In this document: in pieces, positions 23,001-31,128 of the stretch
Layout of the letters: the number at the start of each line of letters is the position of its first letter
Numbering within the stretch: position 1 is the stretch's first letter
Virus record (IMG/VR): IMGVR_UViG_3300020411_000475
Location: 1 to 33,598 of that record
DNA: 33,598 nucleotides
From: a virus
Reading direction: 5' to 3' (one strand)
Notes under the pieces: generated by a model
Seen by the model: only the letters and a program-made list of their open reading frames with translations
The model's database searches: none
Told to the model about the DNA's origin: nothing
Program-made: the position numbers and the translations under genes

Positions 23001-24552
23001 TAGTGTATTTGGTACAGAAGAAGATGAAGGATTCTTTACTACAGACCCACAAACAGGTCAAGAAATGTATAACATGGCTGGTTTTGATTTAGGATTTAAT
23101 GTAGATAGAGCACTTAATAATCCTGATGAATCAGATATAGGTATTAACCCAATAACAGGAAGACCTGATATTGGCACTCCTAGAGTTAAAGCTAAAATGG
23201 TAGGATATGCAAGTGGATTAAATATGGTTGCAGGTTCTGTAGTTCCAGGATTAGGACCATTAGCACAACTTCCTGCTAGTGCAGTACTACCAACTAGCCA
23301 ATCTATTGATGAAGCATTCTTTCCTTATGGAAGACCTGAAGGGGAATGGTATGACCCTAGATTTTATGTTACATCTGCAATGCCTAATTGGTTTAAAAAG
23401 ATACTTGCTGCAGGTGGTTCAATAGATAAAGATTTAGAAAGACAATATTCAAATGAAGTTAAAACAGTACTTAGAGCTATGAATACTACAGGTATATTTG
23501 ATGATAGTTCTCCTGCAGCAGAACAAGAATCATTAGAAAGAGCTAGAAAATTAGCAAGTCATATGTTACTTATAAGAGGTATTGTTCAAGCTATAGCACC
23601 ATCAGGTCCAGTATTTAAATATGAATACCAAATAGGACCTGAAGGTAGTCACTTTCTAGACCCTACTAAAATAAAAGAAGAAGACCCTGATAATCATTAT
23701 TTTGCAGAAGTATTATTATCAGATGCTTATTATCAATTCTTAGCAGAGTTTGATGGAGACAGAGTACAAGCTACAGGTAAGTTTATTAAGATGTTTGGAT
23801 TTGACCCTACAGCTTTATTAACATCAAAGTCTAAAAAAATTAGAGCAACTACATACACAGTAGAAGGTGGATACTTCTATAAACAAAATAAAGAACTAAT
23901 GGATAAACATCCTGATATCGGATACTATATGTTTCCTGATTCTCCTTTAGATGAGTTTGATTTTCAAGCATGGGCAGATGCTTTTGCTTCAGGAGATAGA
24001 GTAGATTTAACAGATGTACAATATCAAAAAGCTATAAGACAAGCTCAAGGTTCATTAGCTTATGAAAACTATAGAAGAATGCTTATGGATGGACCTATGT
24101 TTTCAAGAGTTCCATTGGATAAGAAATTTGAAATGTTATATCTATTTAGATTACAAGTACAAAAACAATTCCCTGGATATGGTCAGACTTCTACAACTGC
24201 ACCTTCTTTAGATGTAAATTCAAAAATTGATTTATTAATTAATTTTATTGCTACTGAACAAAATACAGAAGTTACATTACCTGATGGAAGTATAACCACT
24301 GTATCTCAGTTACCTGCTATTAGAGGTACTATGCAGTATATAGCAACTAGACAATTCTTATTAGAAGGAATAAAGCAAAGATATGGAGCAAATGCTAGTA
24401 TAAGTAGAGCAGAAGCTAGTGAAGCTAGGAGAATACTTAGGAATACTGCAAGTCAGTTAATGTCCAAGTATCCTGATTTTTACTATGTTTATTATGACTT
24501 GTTTAGACTAGAAGCAGAGGAGATAAGTTACGGAATGGGATATGAAATATAA
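17065..24552 (+). CDS. Giant 2495-aa probable internal/ejected virion protein with ASCH-like and macro-like segments
   Basis: It begins MAELRWWWQPPF six bases after AGGAGG. The first ~700 residues are helical with a hydrophobic patch near 270-295. Residues about 695-815 contain the pattern GKRTSTTR (around 710) and end FPLWQVEYK, resembling an ASCH (PUA-like) domain. Residues about 1050-1085 (RTAAANNLANSDGALVVLSG) recall a SLOG-type nucleotide fold, weakly. Residues 1118-1215 match a macro-like phage domain: IYLFGDNLERRGTGGQAIIR, then GIATK and IPKAGLGTGRAQL. The remaining 1280 residues are helical with no recognised motif. Size and position between portal and capsid genes fit an internal core or ejected protein. 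An ADP-ribose-related role for the macro-like part is inference. Confidence 0.8.
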   Translation: MAELRWWWQPPFMEDYENQAQDNRIQQAKVLTSYVESNPQLSQNLQGLIQEHFYLPKDVLVGASLIGLTTESPELAPLVERWLDNEKTWWDKTKAVARGAVRTAFVGMESAAQELVKKPLLATQKYLNDKKHEDGIGFAGAMLQLYTNREAMNDWQKIKKQMGPSVGREALKKLAAGEKVNLGEGYFGNSTLAEDTDIFKEMVARGGDPEEIREIVQSYYGQDITNAARERNEGLSFKSRNGQVIKLTPAAPLVSSVVEPGTQAYNIMSGIVDGAITLFMDPAILLGGYLNKAGKAVRSLDQSLVVSRAGIINNSVRKTVHVPTATEYVTKTKGGQKIVDQFVLTDDYTGINNLLRGQGDATLHAALKNSKNRNEVQSLLIDAIEQRQVLNKLDPNSMVMRGKISSTLGRAIGGEFGAAVGLKGAISKGINDTQLGRIFAQFPVPKLYVNDLNQSFFDLRDWMKFAKVDDSIANPALDKLSEMAAKQKAKILNPDIEEPVNAIENMNEVLEIWNQVLTHIGEKFANVGLPEELVKGVRKWMSSIDQTRMYFVNELGELEWFVGSKYEIIPKEFRELIAEELSPEDTRMLTERIVSKFRKNKAIDSDEIDTILQKIQDASNNILEPEARQLVQRIHSGYYEGAERAVLDIAEELGVGTTGRVPYGYTGKVSPIDLDTANFSRHPMNFNMSPADNIYGVETSTMKLIMEGKRTSTTRSAGAWATAFGKQVGEEFSLPFTGQRLTFFDKAGNEVPVQITKVRKLPQDLFTNPQRRVLLEDIISKEGWTEAAYQRILNEAGMGKGFPLWQVEYKPLQLQGRYDQNKQRMLQLGLSDNLDTDLAKAEYDWGTKADRIKVELSDEVNQLPKNIQGKVKLSMTQLGELEKKGSNLNAARQALVTQKEGILAKYEPTGANIAWAKRTIAQQRGVEPKAVSKDEALNYLNSRKSDELNNPVTKEAFETKTITREAYIDEVTGDKVIDDISEEITRGRGRKTAVTLDEAIENLDENIARIQQQVEEQVFYLENNVPKFKELNKLNANKPKYGNLEKDWGAIEPGSFDYRTAAANNLANSDGALVVLSGAGAPGQGLKSSKNFLENGKWDDVEKIELEYIDDMKPNVLKANPNKIYLFGDNLERRGTGGQAIIRNEPNAFGIATKKSPRRDDAAFFTDADYDEAIKIIDEDIQKALNDGRTIVIPKAGLGTGRAQLATRAPKINEYLQNRLRNLSKSIDTQTDLSPGLYQGNIPHIVVNPNKVYTPDEIREIQTFLKTNKINDLGVVGSSDLTPVEATKLKTLLDDIIFQTESTDNLKNTVGGLARTLDEYLTSTDDLGELAISEGEIRTLLDELVDELKNTNILEKIETNQVSKARPTAHLISEYYNDGFIPMPDARLFLRVFRPLRELGLRLRGKGSLPAEDFDKLLAKPITDLAELALKEDKTLTESVRLWVKSARTRIKMNVDEDGINQISEGLLTAVADGYMQRIWKPSVLIRPAWVLRVVGEEQLRMWAADLDNVFAHPLSAFAWIIGRKPQRSRQFLQKEREMVRDDYLADTFNLGRGETDIFDESLELAVEHQQALTQSHAGILFGLDPRRARGFKVINKGEKGFYNAWTSEILQLHSDELASRLAAATVVGDPTSPAFVNSVNKIKEEFWSGDLSKWRKALVANSDDDAKQLKALIMEDKKWSDSYVDSVVARVHLKTGGKYRAHEVLPDGKKIPLDLETPRPMNPSHVIEYQIIESGDHELLRQIGRGHLDESEHGIQIFNSKSKQYEDMIFNRKMSRSEFRKYSTWLNKYKTDVVSDNFKVKASRFEADRDYAAKADQVIETLYAGLMGVSTNELSRSSAFRQFYWRFIEGAYANMDDAARAKILAKAKDVMGTSLPGSKAKKFIKNLETMGKADVTKAITVDDLRAIDDLAKSYALQETKGLLYDLNKRHVISDQLRLIFPFAEVYMEIAGTWTKLLKTQKMLFGRKLQRTTEAFRKPSVFGTEEDEGFFTTDPQTGQEMYNMAGFDLGFNVDRALNNPDESDIGINPITGRPDIGTPRVKAKMVGYASGLNMVAGSVVPGLGPLAQLPASAVLPTSQSIDEAFFPYGRPEGEWYDPRFYVTSAMPNWFKKILAAGGSIDKDLERQYSNEVKTVLRAMNTTGIFDDSSPAAEQESLERARKLASHMLLIRGIVQAIAPSGPVFKYEYQIGPEGSHFLDPTKIKEEDPDNHYFAEVLLSDAYYQFLAEFDGDRVQATGKFIKMFGFDPTALLTSKSKKIRATTYTVEGGYFYKQNKELMDKHPDIGYYMFPDSPLDEFDFQAWADAFASGDRVDLTDVQYQKAIRQAQGSLAYENYRRMLMDGPMFSRVPLDKKFEMLYLFRLQVQKQFPGYGQTSTTAPSLDVNSKIDLLINFIATEQNTEVTLPDGSITTVSQLPAIRGTMQYIATRQFLLEGIKQRYGANASISRAEASEARRILRNTASQLMSKYPDFYYVYYDLFRLEAEEISYGMGYEI

Positions 24553-26318
24553 TGACTGATTGGGAAAAAACAGATTTAAGTCCTGAAGAACAGAAGTTAT
24601 TAGAAGACCTATCTACAGACAGATACGACCCTAATGAACTTCCAAAAGGCACTACCCTTGTAGACAATAGACATGGTGTTCAATGGGAAGGTGTTGGACC
24701 AAGTCGTCCACATGAATTTGATAAAGAAAAGTTTAGAGAGTTTTATACACTTATATTAAAAATGATGGGTGCAGATATATTTGGACCTGCATTAGAAAGT
24801 TTAATAGATGCTATTACTAATTACTTTAGTGGTGATGTAACACCTGAACAACCACCTTTTGCAGAGGTTAATCCTGTATCAATGGCAGACTATATACTTG
24901 TATGGGAAGCTAATACAGGTCAAGTATTTAAAGACTTACCTCCAGCTACACAAGATATGATATTGCAAAGTTATGATATATTCATGTTCCAAGATGAACT
25001 TGTAGTTGAGCTTGCAGATAAAGTAAATACAGAAGCTGATGTATTAAAAAATATATATTCCAAAACAGGAGAAATACCAGGTGAAGAATTTGCACATATT
25101 GATGATGCTGTTATTGGAGCAGCTATAACAGGTACTTATTCTACAGAAGCAGATTTAGCATATAAATCATTTCTAACTAAACAACAACATGAAGCTCAAT
25201 TCAAAACTGATGCAGCAATGGCTATAGACAATAGAAGTGCAACAGATTTTGAAAACCAATTAGCAGCAGGAGATATAACATTAGAACAATATCTAGAAGG
25301 AATGGATAATATTATTTTAGCTAGTGATTTAGATATATCACCTGATGAACTTTTAGACATGGTTGATAATCCTCAAAAATTTCTATTACCTGCAGGAGAG
25401 TATGACCCATGGCTACAGAGTAGAATTGCAGACCCATCACAGTTTGGATTCATTGGTATAGAAGAATATGACCAAGAAATATATAGTTCTAAAGAACAAG
25501 GTAATAAGATACCTCTATATGAAACAGGAGTAGATAGATTATTATTTGCTAATGCTAGTCCTGAAGAAATAGCTGAGGTACAGAATCTATTAGTAGAAGC
25601 AGGCTTCTTACAACCTTATTCATTTGCTTATGGAGTTATAGATTTTAATCAACCTGAGGGTGGAACATTAGCTGCAATAAATTCAGCTATGTCAAGATTT
25701 AATTTAAATGCAGATACAATTTCTAAAGAAGATTTATATTCTATATTATTAGCTCCAGGTGCAGATAGTTCTAACTTGATTGTATTTATTAAAGAGTTCT
25801 TTAAAGATACATTAGAAGATTATGGATATGGAACTAATAAGTTTGAGCCTCATTCAACTGTTGGTTACGCACAAGGTTATCAAGAGTTATTCCAATATCA
25901 ATCACCTAACATGATAAACTCTCATTCAGATATACAGTTTGCATTAGAGAGAGGTCTAGGAAGACCTGTATCAAGTCAAGAAATAAATTCATTTGTAGAT
26001 TACTACAATCAAATAGCTTACGATTTACAAAAACGAAACTTTGAAATTAGACAAGAAAATATACAAACACAATTGTTAGGTGAAGAACAAAGGTATCAAG
26101 CATACTTACAAGGTAAGACAGATTTTGAATTACCTGAACTACAGCAACAAATAGATTTAGATAGTGCTATGGCAACATCTATGTCTAACTATGTAAGGCA
26201 ACAATACGGAGAGGCTATAACAGGTGAAGACAAGACAAGAGCGATGCAAGAAACTCTTCTCAATCTTCTTAATACCATTGGTTCTCTTAGCCAATACACC
26301 TCAGGAGGCAGGGGATAA
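24552..26318 (+). CDS. Unknown 588-aa probable virion protein
   Basis: It begins in a taATG overlap with the giant gene. The N-terminus is acidic and Pro-rich; the remainder is helical with many Gln, Asp and Glu (for example TLEQYLEGMDNIILASDLDI and LELPELQQQIDLDSAMATSM-like stretches near the end). It has no signal peptide, membrane segment or catalytic motif that I can name. The context, inside a run of large coupled genes that includes a transglycosylase, suggests an internal virion or tail protein. It is followed two bases later by the next start. Confidence 0.7.
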   Translation: MTDWEKTDLSPEEQKLLEDLSTDRYDPNELPKGTTLVDNRHGVQWEGVGPSRPHEFDKEKFREFYTLILKMMGADIFGPALESLIDAITNYFSGDVTPEQPPFAEVNPVSMADYILVWEANTGQVFKDLPPATQDMILQSYDIFMFQDELVVELADKVNTEADVLKNIYSKTGEIPGEEFAHIDDAVIGAAITGTYSTEADLAYKSFLTKQQHEAQFKTDAAMAIDNRSATDFENQLAAGDITLEQYLEGMDNIILASDLDISPDELLDMVDNPQKFLLPAGEYDPWLQSRIADPSQFGFIGIEEYDQEIYSSKEQGNKIPLYETGVDRLLFANASPEEIAEVQNLLVEAGFLQPYSFAYGVIDFNQPEGGTLAAINSAMSRFNLNADTISKEDLYSILLAPGADSSNLIVFIKEFFKDTLEDYGYGTNKFEPHSTVGYAQGYQELFQYQSPNMINSHSDIQFALERGLGRPVSSQEINSFVDYYNQIAYDLQKRNFEIRQENIQTQLLGEEQRYQAYLQGKTDFELPELQQQIDLDSAMATSMSNYVRQQYGEAITGEDKTRAMQETLLNLLNTIGSLSQYTSGGRG

Positions 26319-26319
26319 T

Positions 26320-27249
26320 TTGGAATATACTGTCGATGAGGTTATTGAAGCTTTAAGAGCTGAGGGTTTTAGTGATGAAGAATTTCTAAGATATGCTGTC
26401 CCTTTGTTGGGATATGAATCTAAATCTTTAGAAACTAATATTCCATTTACACAAGATGTTATAGATAAAGAGTCTCCTTCAGTAGGTATATTTCAAATTA
26501 ATGTAGATACTGCTGCACCACAGATATTCCAATATATGGCAAGAATTGGTGATGAAGGAGTATCTATACTACCAAGAGATTCAGAACATAAGAGAGCATT
26601 AGCTAAAGGAATACTTAGTGAAGAACAAGAAGGAAGATGGGATTTACTTAAAGTAGAAGGTGATGCTAAAGATTATGCTATTACATTTATACAAGGATTA
26701 GATTTAAAGCAACAAGCTGAATTGTTTAGAATGGTCTATGACCAAAAAGAAAAAGAACAAGAAGATAAATCTTTTAAGAATGTATTAAAAGAACTGTATC
26801 CATATACTACAGGTAGAATGTATGAATATAATGATGATGATGCTATAGCTTTTTTAAATAATATAATTAAAGATGTAGATAATTATTTAGCACAACCTCC
26901 TGTAGAAGTAGAAGAACCTACTACTACTCCTAATTATGCTGGTAGAAATTATGAGGAAGATGAAGGTAATACAGATTTACCAGTAGATACATTTAAATTT
27001 CTAGGAACAGAAATGATTCCACCTGAAGCAACTAAAGAAGTATGGGCAAAAGCATTACAAAGAATATATGGTGTTACTCCTCCTACTCCTATGTCTATTG
27101 AGAAAAGTAAATATTTAGAGAAATTAGAAAAGAAAAATGAAAGCAGACCGAGTATTTTTACTAACTTAAGAAACATGATAACTGAAAATATAGATGATGT
27201 TTTAGATAGACAAGAACAATTTAATAGGGAAGTATATGGCAGAAAATAA
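26320..27249 (+). CDS. Virion-associated lytic transglycosylase-like protein
   Basis: The TTG at 26320 lies one base after the previous stop, with GGAGG and AGGGGA just upstream; an in-frame GTG at 26224 would run through the preceding gene and has no ribosome site. From the TTG, 309 residues: Glu33 in LLGYESKS, then SPSVGIFQIN (52-61), the Glu...SxGxxQI pattern of soluble lytic transglycosylases, which cleave the glycan strand of peptidoglycan. A helical segment and an acidic Pro/Glu linker (about 205-235) follow. Such enzymes in the virion open a local hole in the wall during DNA entry, which agrees with ejected internal proteins around it. Confidence 0.72.
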   Translation: MEYTVDEVIEALRAEGFSDEEFLRYAVPLLGYESKSLETNIPFTQDVIDKESPSVGIFQINVDTAAPQIFQYMARIGDEGVSILPRDSEHKRALAKGILSEEQEGRWDLLKVEGDAKDYAITFIQGLDLKQQAELFRMVYDQKEKEQEDKSFKNVLKELYPYTTGRMYEYNDDDAIAFLNNIIKDVDNYLAQPPVEVEEPTTTPNYAGRNYEEDEGNTDLPVDTFKFLGTEMIPPEATKEVWAKALQRIYGVTPPTPMSIEKSKYLEKLEKKNESRPSIFTNLRNMITENIDDVLDRQEQFNREVYGRK

Positions 27250-29776
27250 ATATTCATCAATGTCAGATGAAGATATTATCAAACTTTTTGATTCCCAATT
27301 TTATTATTTGGTTGATTCTCCTAACATAGTAAGGAAACAATTTGCAGATTCAATGAGAGATATATTATCTACAATTAATCCTACAGCAAAAGAATTTCGT
27401 GAAATGGCAGGAATGATACGATTTATGTGGGGTAATGTTACATATGGTCTTACCTTTATGCCTTGGGATGGAGAGAATGAAAGACTTGTTAAAGATGTAA
27501 TTGGAGGAGATGCACCAATGAAAAAAATATTAGAAGTTGTAGATTGGCGTGATGAATATATTAAAACAGCAGATGAAATATTTAAAAATTTAACTGACAA
27601 TACTAAACATGTATTACATAACAATAGAGATTTATTTAAAGATAGTAAAACATTTTTGAGAAATCTAGATTACTTAAATGAAATGTATGGTAATCAATTT
27701 GAGAATCCTGACTACGACAGATTAAAACCAGTTCAATACAATATAGATAATAAATCTTATTCCAAAGCAGAATCTCTTGATTATGAAAGTTATGAAAAGT
27801 TAATAGATGAGGCTGCTAAAGAACAAATAAGATTAGAAGAAGAATTTATGCAAGAACAAAAACTTGTAGATGCAGAGCTTAAAGAGTTATTACAAAAGTA
27901 TGAAGAATTAATGAATCAATATGGAGATGCAGAAGGTTTATCTTCAGCAGATGAAAAAATGTTAGATGATAAATTAGAAGAGATTGAAGAGAAGATAAAA
28001 AAATTAGAAGATAAAAAAATAGAGTTTGATTATAAAAAGAATGTAGAAAAGATAACAGATAAAATTCCTGAAGAGCCAAAAGACCTTATTACACAATATG
28101 AAGAACTAAGCAAACTTTATGCAGATGCAGAATCCCCATCAGAAGCAGCTATGTTAGATGAAAAATTAGAGGAGCTTGAAGAATTATTAGAAAAAGAATA
28201 TGAAGATTTAATACCTGAGGACAGAAGGGATTATCTTCAAAAATTACGAGAAGACATAGAGAAAGAAGGATTTGAAAAATATAAAGCTATGTCTGATGAA
28301 GAGCAAGTTGAATGGGAGATATATGGAGATGAAGGTAGACCTGTTGATATAGACCCACCTACAAATGTAGTAGATGAAGGAGTAATAGGTCCTGACCCTA
28401 GGTCTGGTGTACCAAGAGATATAACTATACCATTAGATGAAAATGGTAATGTAATACTATATAGGTCTACTGATGACCCTAATAGAATTATTGATTCTAA
28501 TTTCTTAAAAAGACCAGGAGATGCAGGTAGTGTAGGATTAGGACAACATAATTATTTTGCTACTAATCCAATGTATTCACATAAGTATCAGCAAACTGGA
28601 ATGAAAAATTATAAATTTGTAACAGATATAAAATTAAATGAAATTTTAAATTTAGATACAAAAATAGGTGATAACCCTGCTTTAGCTAAAGCATTAGGTA
28701 TACCTGAATCTGTTACATTCGATTATCCAGTTCAATTACAATTTGGTGATATGGTTACAGAAGCTAATCTTTGGGATATGACTTGGAGAAATGCAGTAGT
28801 AGAGCCACCATTTCAAAAAGCTATGGGTTTCCCAGATAAACCTGACATTACTCTACAAAAACTTTTTGGGGATAATATAGATTTACTTAAAGCAAACGGA
28901 ATAAAAGCACTAGGTACAGGTGCAACTGGTACGCCAGGTGGTTCATCTTATGTTGAATACGAAATAATACCATTAGTTAAAGAAGGAGATACTTTAGGCA
29001 TAAAACCTGTTGCAACATTACAAACTAAAGAAGGTTTTGATGCAGGTAAAAGATTAGAAGCATTTATAGAAACATCAATAGACACACCTACAACAGAAGG
29101 AACAGTTACAAGAATGGAAGAGTATAGGTTTAAAAAACTTATAGAAGAAGTAGAAGAAGCAACACCTGATGTAACAAAAATTACATCTGAACAAGCTAGG
29201 ACAATAGATGATGCATTAAATGAAGCTAAAGCTTTACTTAATAGAGAGAAGTTTCAACTTATACAAGGTTCAAAGAACAGACCTTTTAAGAATGTAGATA
29301 TGACTTATGAACAGTTCTTTAAAGCTGTTAAGTATAAATTAGTTACAACATTTGCTGATGGTTTACAAGCATGGGATGCATATGAATTAGGTTTATTATT
29401 TATGGCAGTAGCTGACCCAGCTATAGATAGTTTAGTAGAACTTGTGTTTCCTCATACACCTGAAGATGATAGAACTTATTTCGAACAAGTAATGGGGAAC
29501 TTAGATAGATATGCAGAAGTATCTCCTACTGAACAAGGTATAAAGAAAAACAAAGAATCTAGAGCAAGAAAGTTTAAACCTAAAGAAGTAGAAGATTCTA
29601 TAGCTGCACATGAAAGAGGAGATATATCTTTCTTTGAACACTCAGCAAATCTTGACAGAATATTGGATAGACAGAAATCATGGGAGTATAAAGAAGTTAC
29701 TCCTAATATTGGAAGAACAGCTAATAGAATACATAAGAATACATGGGGTTCTATGTATGGTATGCTAGGAGGATAA
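27236..29776 (+). CDS. 846-aa virion protein with ADP-ribosyltransferase-like region
   Basis: It overlaps the transglycosylase gene by 14 bases. Residues about 185-360 are a long charged coiled-coil region (Glu/Lys-rich). Residues about 400-580 look like an ADP-ribosyltransferase fold of the R-S-E type: Arg410 in ILYRST, an aromatic YFATNP (440-445), a YSHKYQQTG helix start, ILNLD, LLKANGIKAL, and YVEYEI with Glu574/Glu576. Such enzymes transfer ADP-ribose from NAD+ to a target. The usual STS block is not exact here (FATN), so the call is tentative. The rest is helical. The gene ends in a taATG overlap with the next gene. Confidence 0.6.
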   Translation: MAENKYSSMSDEDIIKLFDSQFYYLVDSPNIVRKQFADSMRDILSTINPTAKEFREMAGMIRFMWGNVTYGLTFMPWDGENERLVKDVIGGDAPMKKILEVVDWRDEYIKTADEIFKNLTDNTKHVLHNNRDLFKDSKTFLRNLDYLNEMYGNQFENPDYDRLKPVQYNIDNKSYSKAESLDYESYEKLIDEAAKEQIRLEEEFMQEQKLVDAELKELLQKYEELMNQYGDAEGLSSADEKMLDDKLEEIEEKIKKLEDKKIEFDYKKNVEKITDKIPEEPKDLITQYEELSKLYADAESPSEAAMLDEKLEELEELLEKEYEDLIPEDRRDYLQKLREDIEKEGFEKYKAMSDEEQVEWEIYGDEGRPVDIDPPTNVVDEGVIGPDPRSGVPRDITIPLDENGNVILYRSTDDPNRIIDSNFLKRPGDAGSVGLGQHNYFATNPMYSHKYQQTGMKNYKFVTDIKLNEILNLDTKIGDNPALAKALGIPESVTFDYPVQLQFGDMVTEANLWDMTWRNAVVEPPFQKAMGFPDKPDITLQKLFGDNIDLLKANGIKALGTGATGTPGGSSYVEYEIIPLVKEGDTLGIKPVATLQTKEGFDAGKRLEAFIETSIDTPTTEGTVTRMEEYRFKKLIEEVEEATPDVTKITSEQARTIDDALNEAKALLNREKFQLIQGSKNRPFKNVDMTYEQFFKAVKYKLVTTFADGLQAWDAYELGLLFMAVADPAIDSLVELVFPHTPEDDRTYFEQVMGNLDRYAEVSPTEQGIKKNKESRARKFKPKEVEDSIAAHERGDISFFEHSANLDRILDRQKSWEYKEVTPNIGRTANRIHKNTWGSMYGMLGG

Positions 29777-31128
29777 TGACAGAACCTATAGACAGAGGAT
29801 TACAAGAAGAATTAGATATACAGAAAGCAGAAGAAGCTGCTTCTATAGGTACGCCTAATTGGGCTGGTTCAAATAAACTTGTAGCTGATGCTGCTTTTGT
29901 AAGGAATGGAGTTTTATATTTTGCCTATGAATTATCATCATTGTTTGATGGTCAACCAACATGGGTAGTTTATGAAGCTAGTGGTGTAAACCCAAATCAG
30001 TATAAAGGTAATTGGGGTGCAGATGGTGCAGGTAATCAAAGAGTAGGACCTAGGATAGGTACTGAACCTGATGGTTTATTAATTGAGGGTGGTAACTTTC
30101 AATTATTTACATTAGGTGCTGGAGACCCTGCTAGAGGAATAGATGCTTTATCAGATGATATTGACTTAGTTGACTTAGTAGATGAAGGATATAGAACTTT
30201 AGTAGATAATTATGGATTCTTTTTTGATGAAGTTAATGGTGAGTTTCCAGGAATGGAATTATTATTTTCTAGACTTGGTCAAGGTCTACCTGTTACAGTT
30301 CAAGATTTGCAAAGTGCAGGTATAGGTGCTAATGTATCACAACTTAAATTAGATTATCTTAATGCAACAATAGCATCAAGAGATTCTGATAATCCATTTG
30401 TATACACAGTAAATGGGGAAGAAGTTGTTAATCAAAAGTATGTAGACCACTATGGAAAAGTAGAAGGATTAGCAGAAGCAGCTTTAGAAGAACTAGGATT
30501 TGATGCAACTTTATTTGAAAAAGAGAATAAATTATTTTATAAACAACTTGTAAATACATTAGTTAAAGGAAATATATCATCGACAATGATGACAGAATTT
30601 ATTGGATATGTATTAGGTGTTGAAGGATATGAAACACCTGATGATGCTGCTTTAACTAATTTATTTAGTTCAGTTGCTAAGTCAGTTAAATCAGAACAGT
30701 TCTCTACTTCTAGTACATTGTTTGCAAATGCTTTAGATGCAGAATCTTTAGCTATTAGAAAAATAGGAATAGGTAATTACAATGCGTTATCAGAAGATAA
30801 GAAAAGAGAAATAATGCTTATGTATAATGATAGTGTTGATGCAGCTACAAATATGTTGCAGGCTATGTTTGAAGAATACTATCCTGAATATGCTGGTAAG
30901 AATTTAGATTATGCAAGTGTTAAAGGTAAGTATCTTAATAAATGGCAAGGTATATTTGGAGAAGCTCCTGATGAAGAAGATGTAAATTGGTCAGACCAAA
31001 TAGGTAAACCAATAGCTGAAGCTTCAAAGGCATACATGACTCATGCTTATAATACAGGTAATCCATTCTTTAACAGAAATATAGCAACAAGTATTAATCA
31101 AGCATTAGGAGGAGTAGTAATTAGATAA
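29776..31128 (+). CDS. Unknown 450-aa probable virion protein
   Basis: The ATG at 29776 overlaps the preceding stop and has AGGAGG immediately upstream, so an in-frame upstream start at 29743 is rejected. The N-terminal third has Gly/Trp/Phe-rich stretches (GTPNWAGSNKLVADAAF, FDGQPTWVVYEASGV) suggesting a compact beta domain; the second half is helical (around LFANALDAESLAIRKIGIG). No family recognised. Its neighbours suggest an internal or tail-tube protein. Confidence 0.68.
   Translation: MTEPIDRGLQEELDIQKAEEAASIGTPNWAGSNKLVADAAFVRNGVLYFAYELSSLFDGQPTWVVYEASGVNPNQYKGNWGADGAGNQRVGPRIGTEPDGLLIEGGNFQLFTLGAGDPARGIDALSDDIDLVDLVDEGYRTLVDNYGFFFDEVNGEFPGMELLFSRLGQGLPVTVQDLQSAGIGANVSQLKLDYLNATIASRDSDNPFVYTVNGEEVVNQKYVDHYGKVEGLAEAALEELGFDATLFEKENKLFYKQLVNTLVKGNISSTMMTEFIGYVLGVEGYETPDDAALTNLFSSVAKSVKSEQFSTSSTLFANALDAESLAIRKIGIGNYNALSEDKKREIMLMYNDSVDAATNMLQAMFEEYYPEYAGKNLDYASVKGKYLNKWQGIFGEAPDEEDVNWSDQIGKPIAEASKAYMTHAYNTGNPFFNRNIATSINQALGGVVIR

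Noticed and set aside
26224-26319. Signal-peptide-like N-terminal extension of the transglycosylase (KKLFSIFLIPLVLLA)
   Set aside because: It requires a GTG without a ribosome site inside the preceding gene; the TTG at 26320 has clear upstream GGAGG and AGGGGA.
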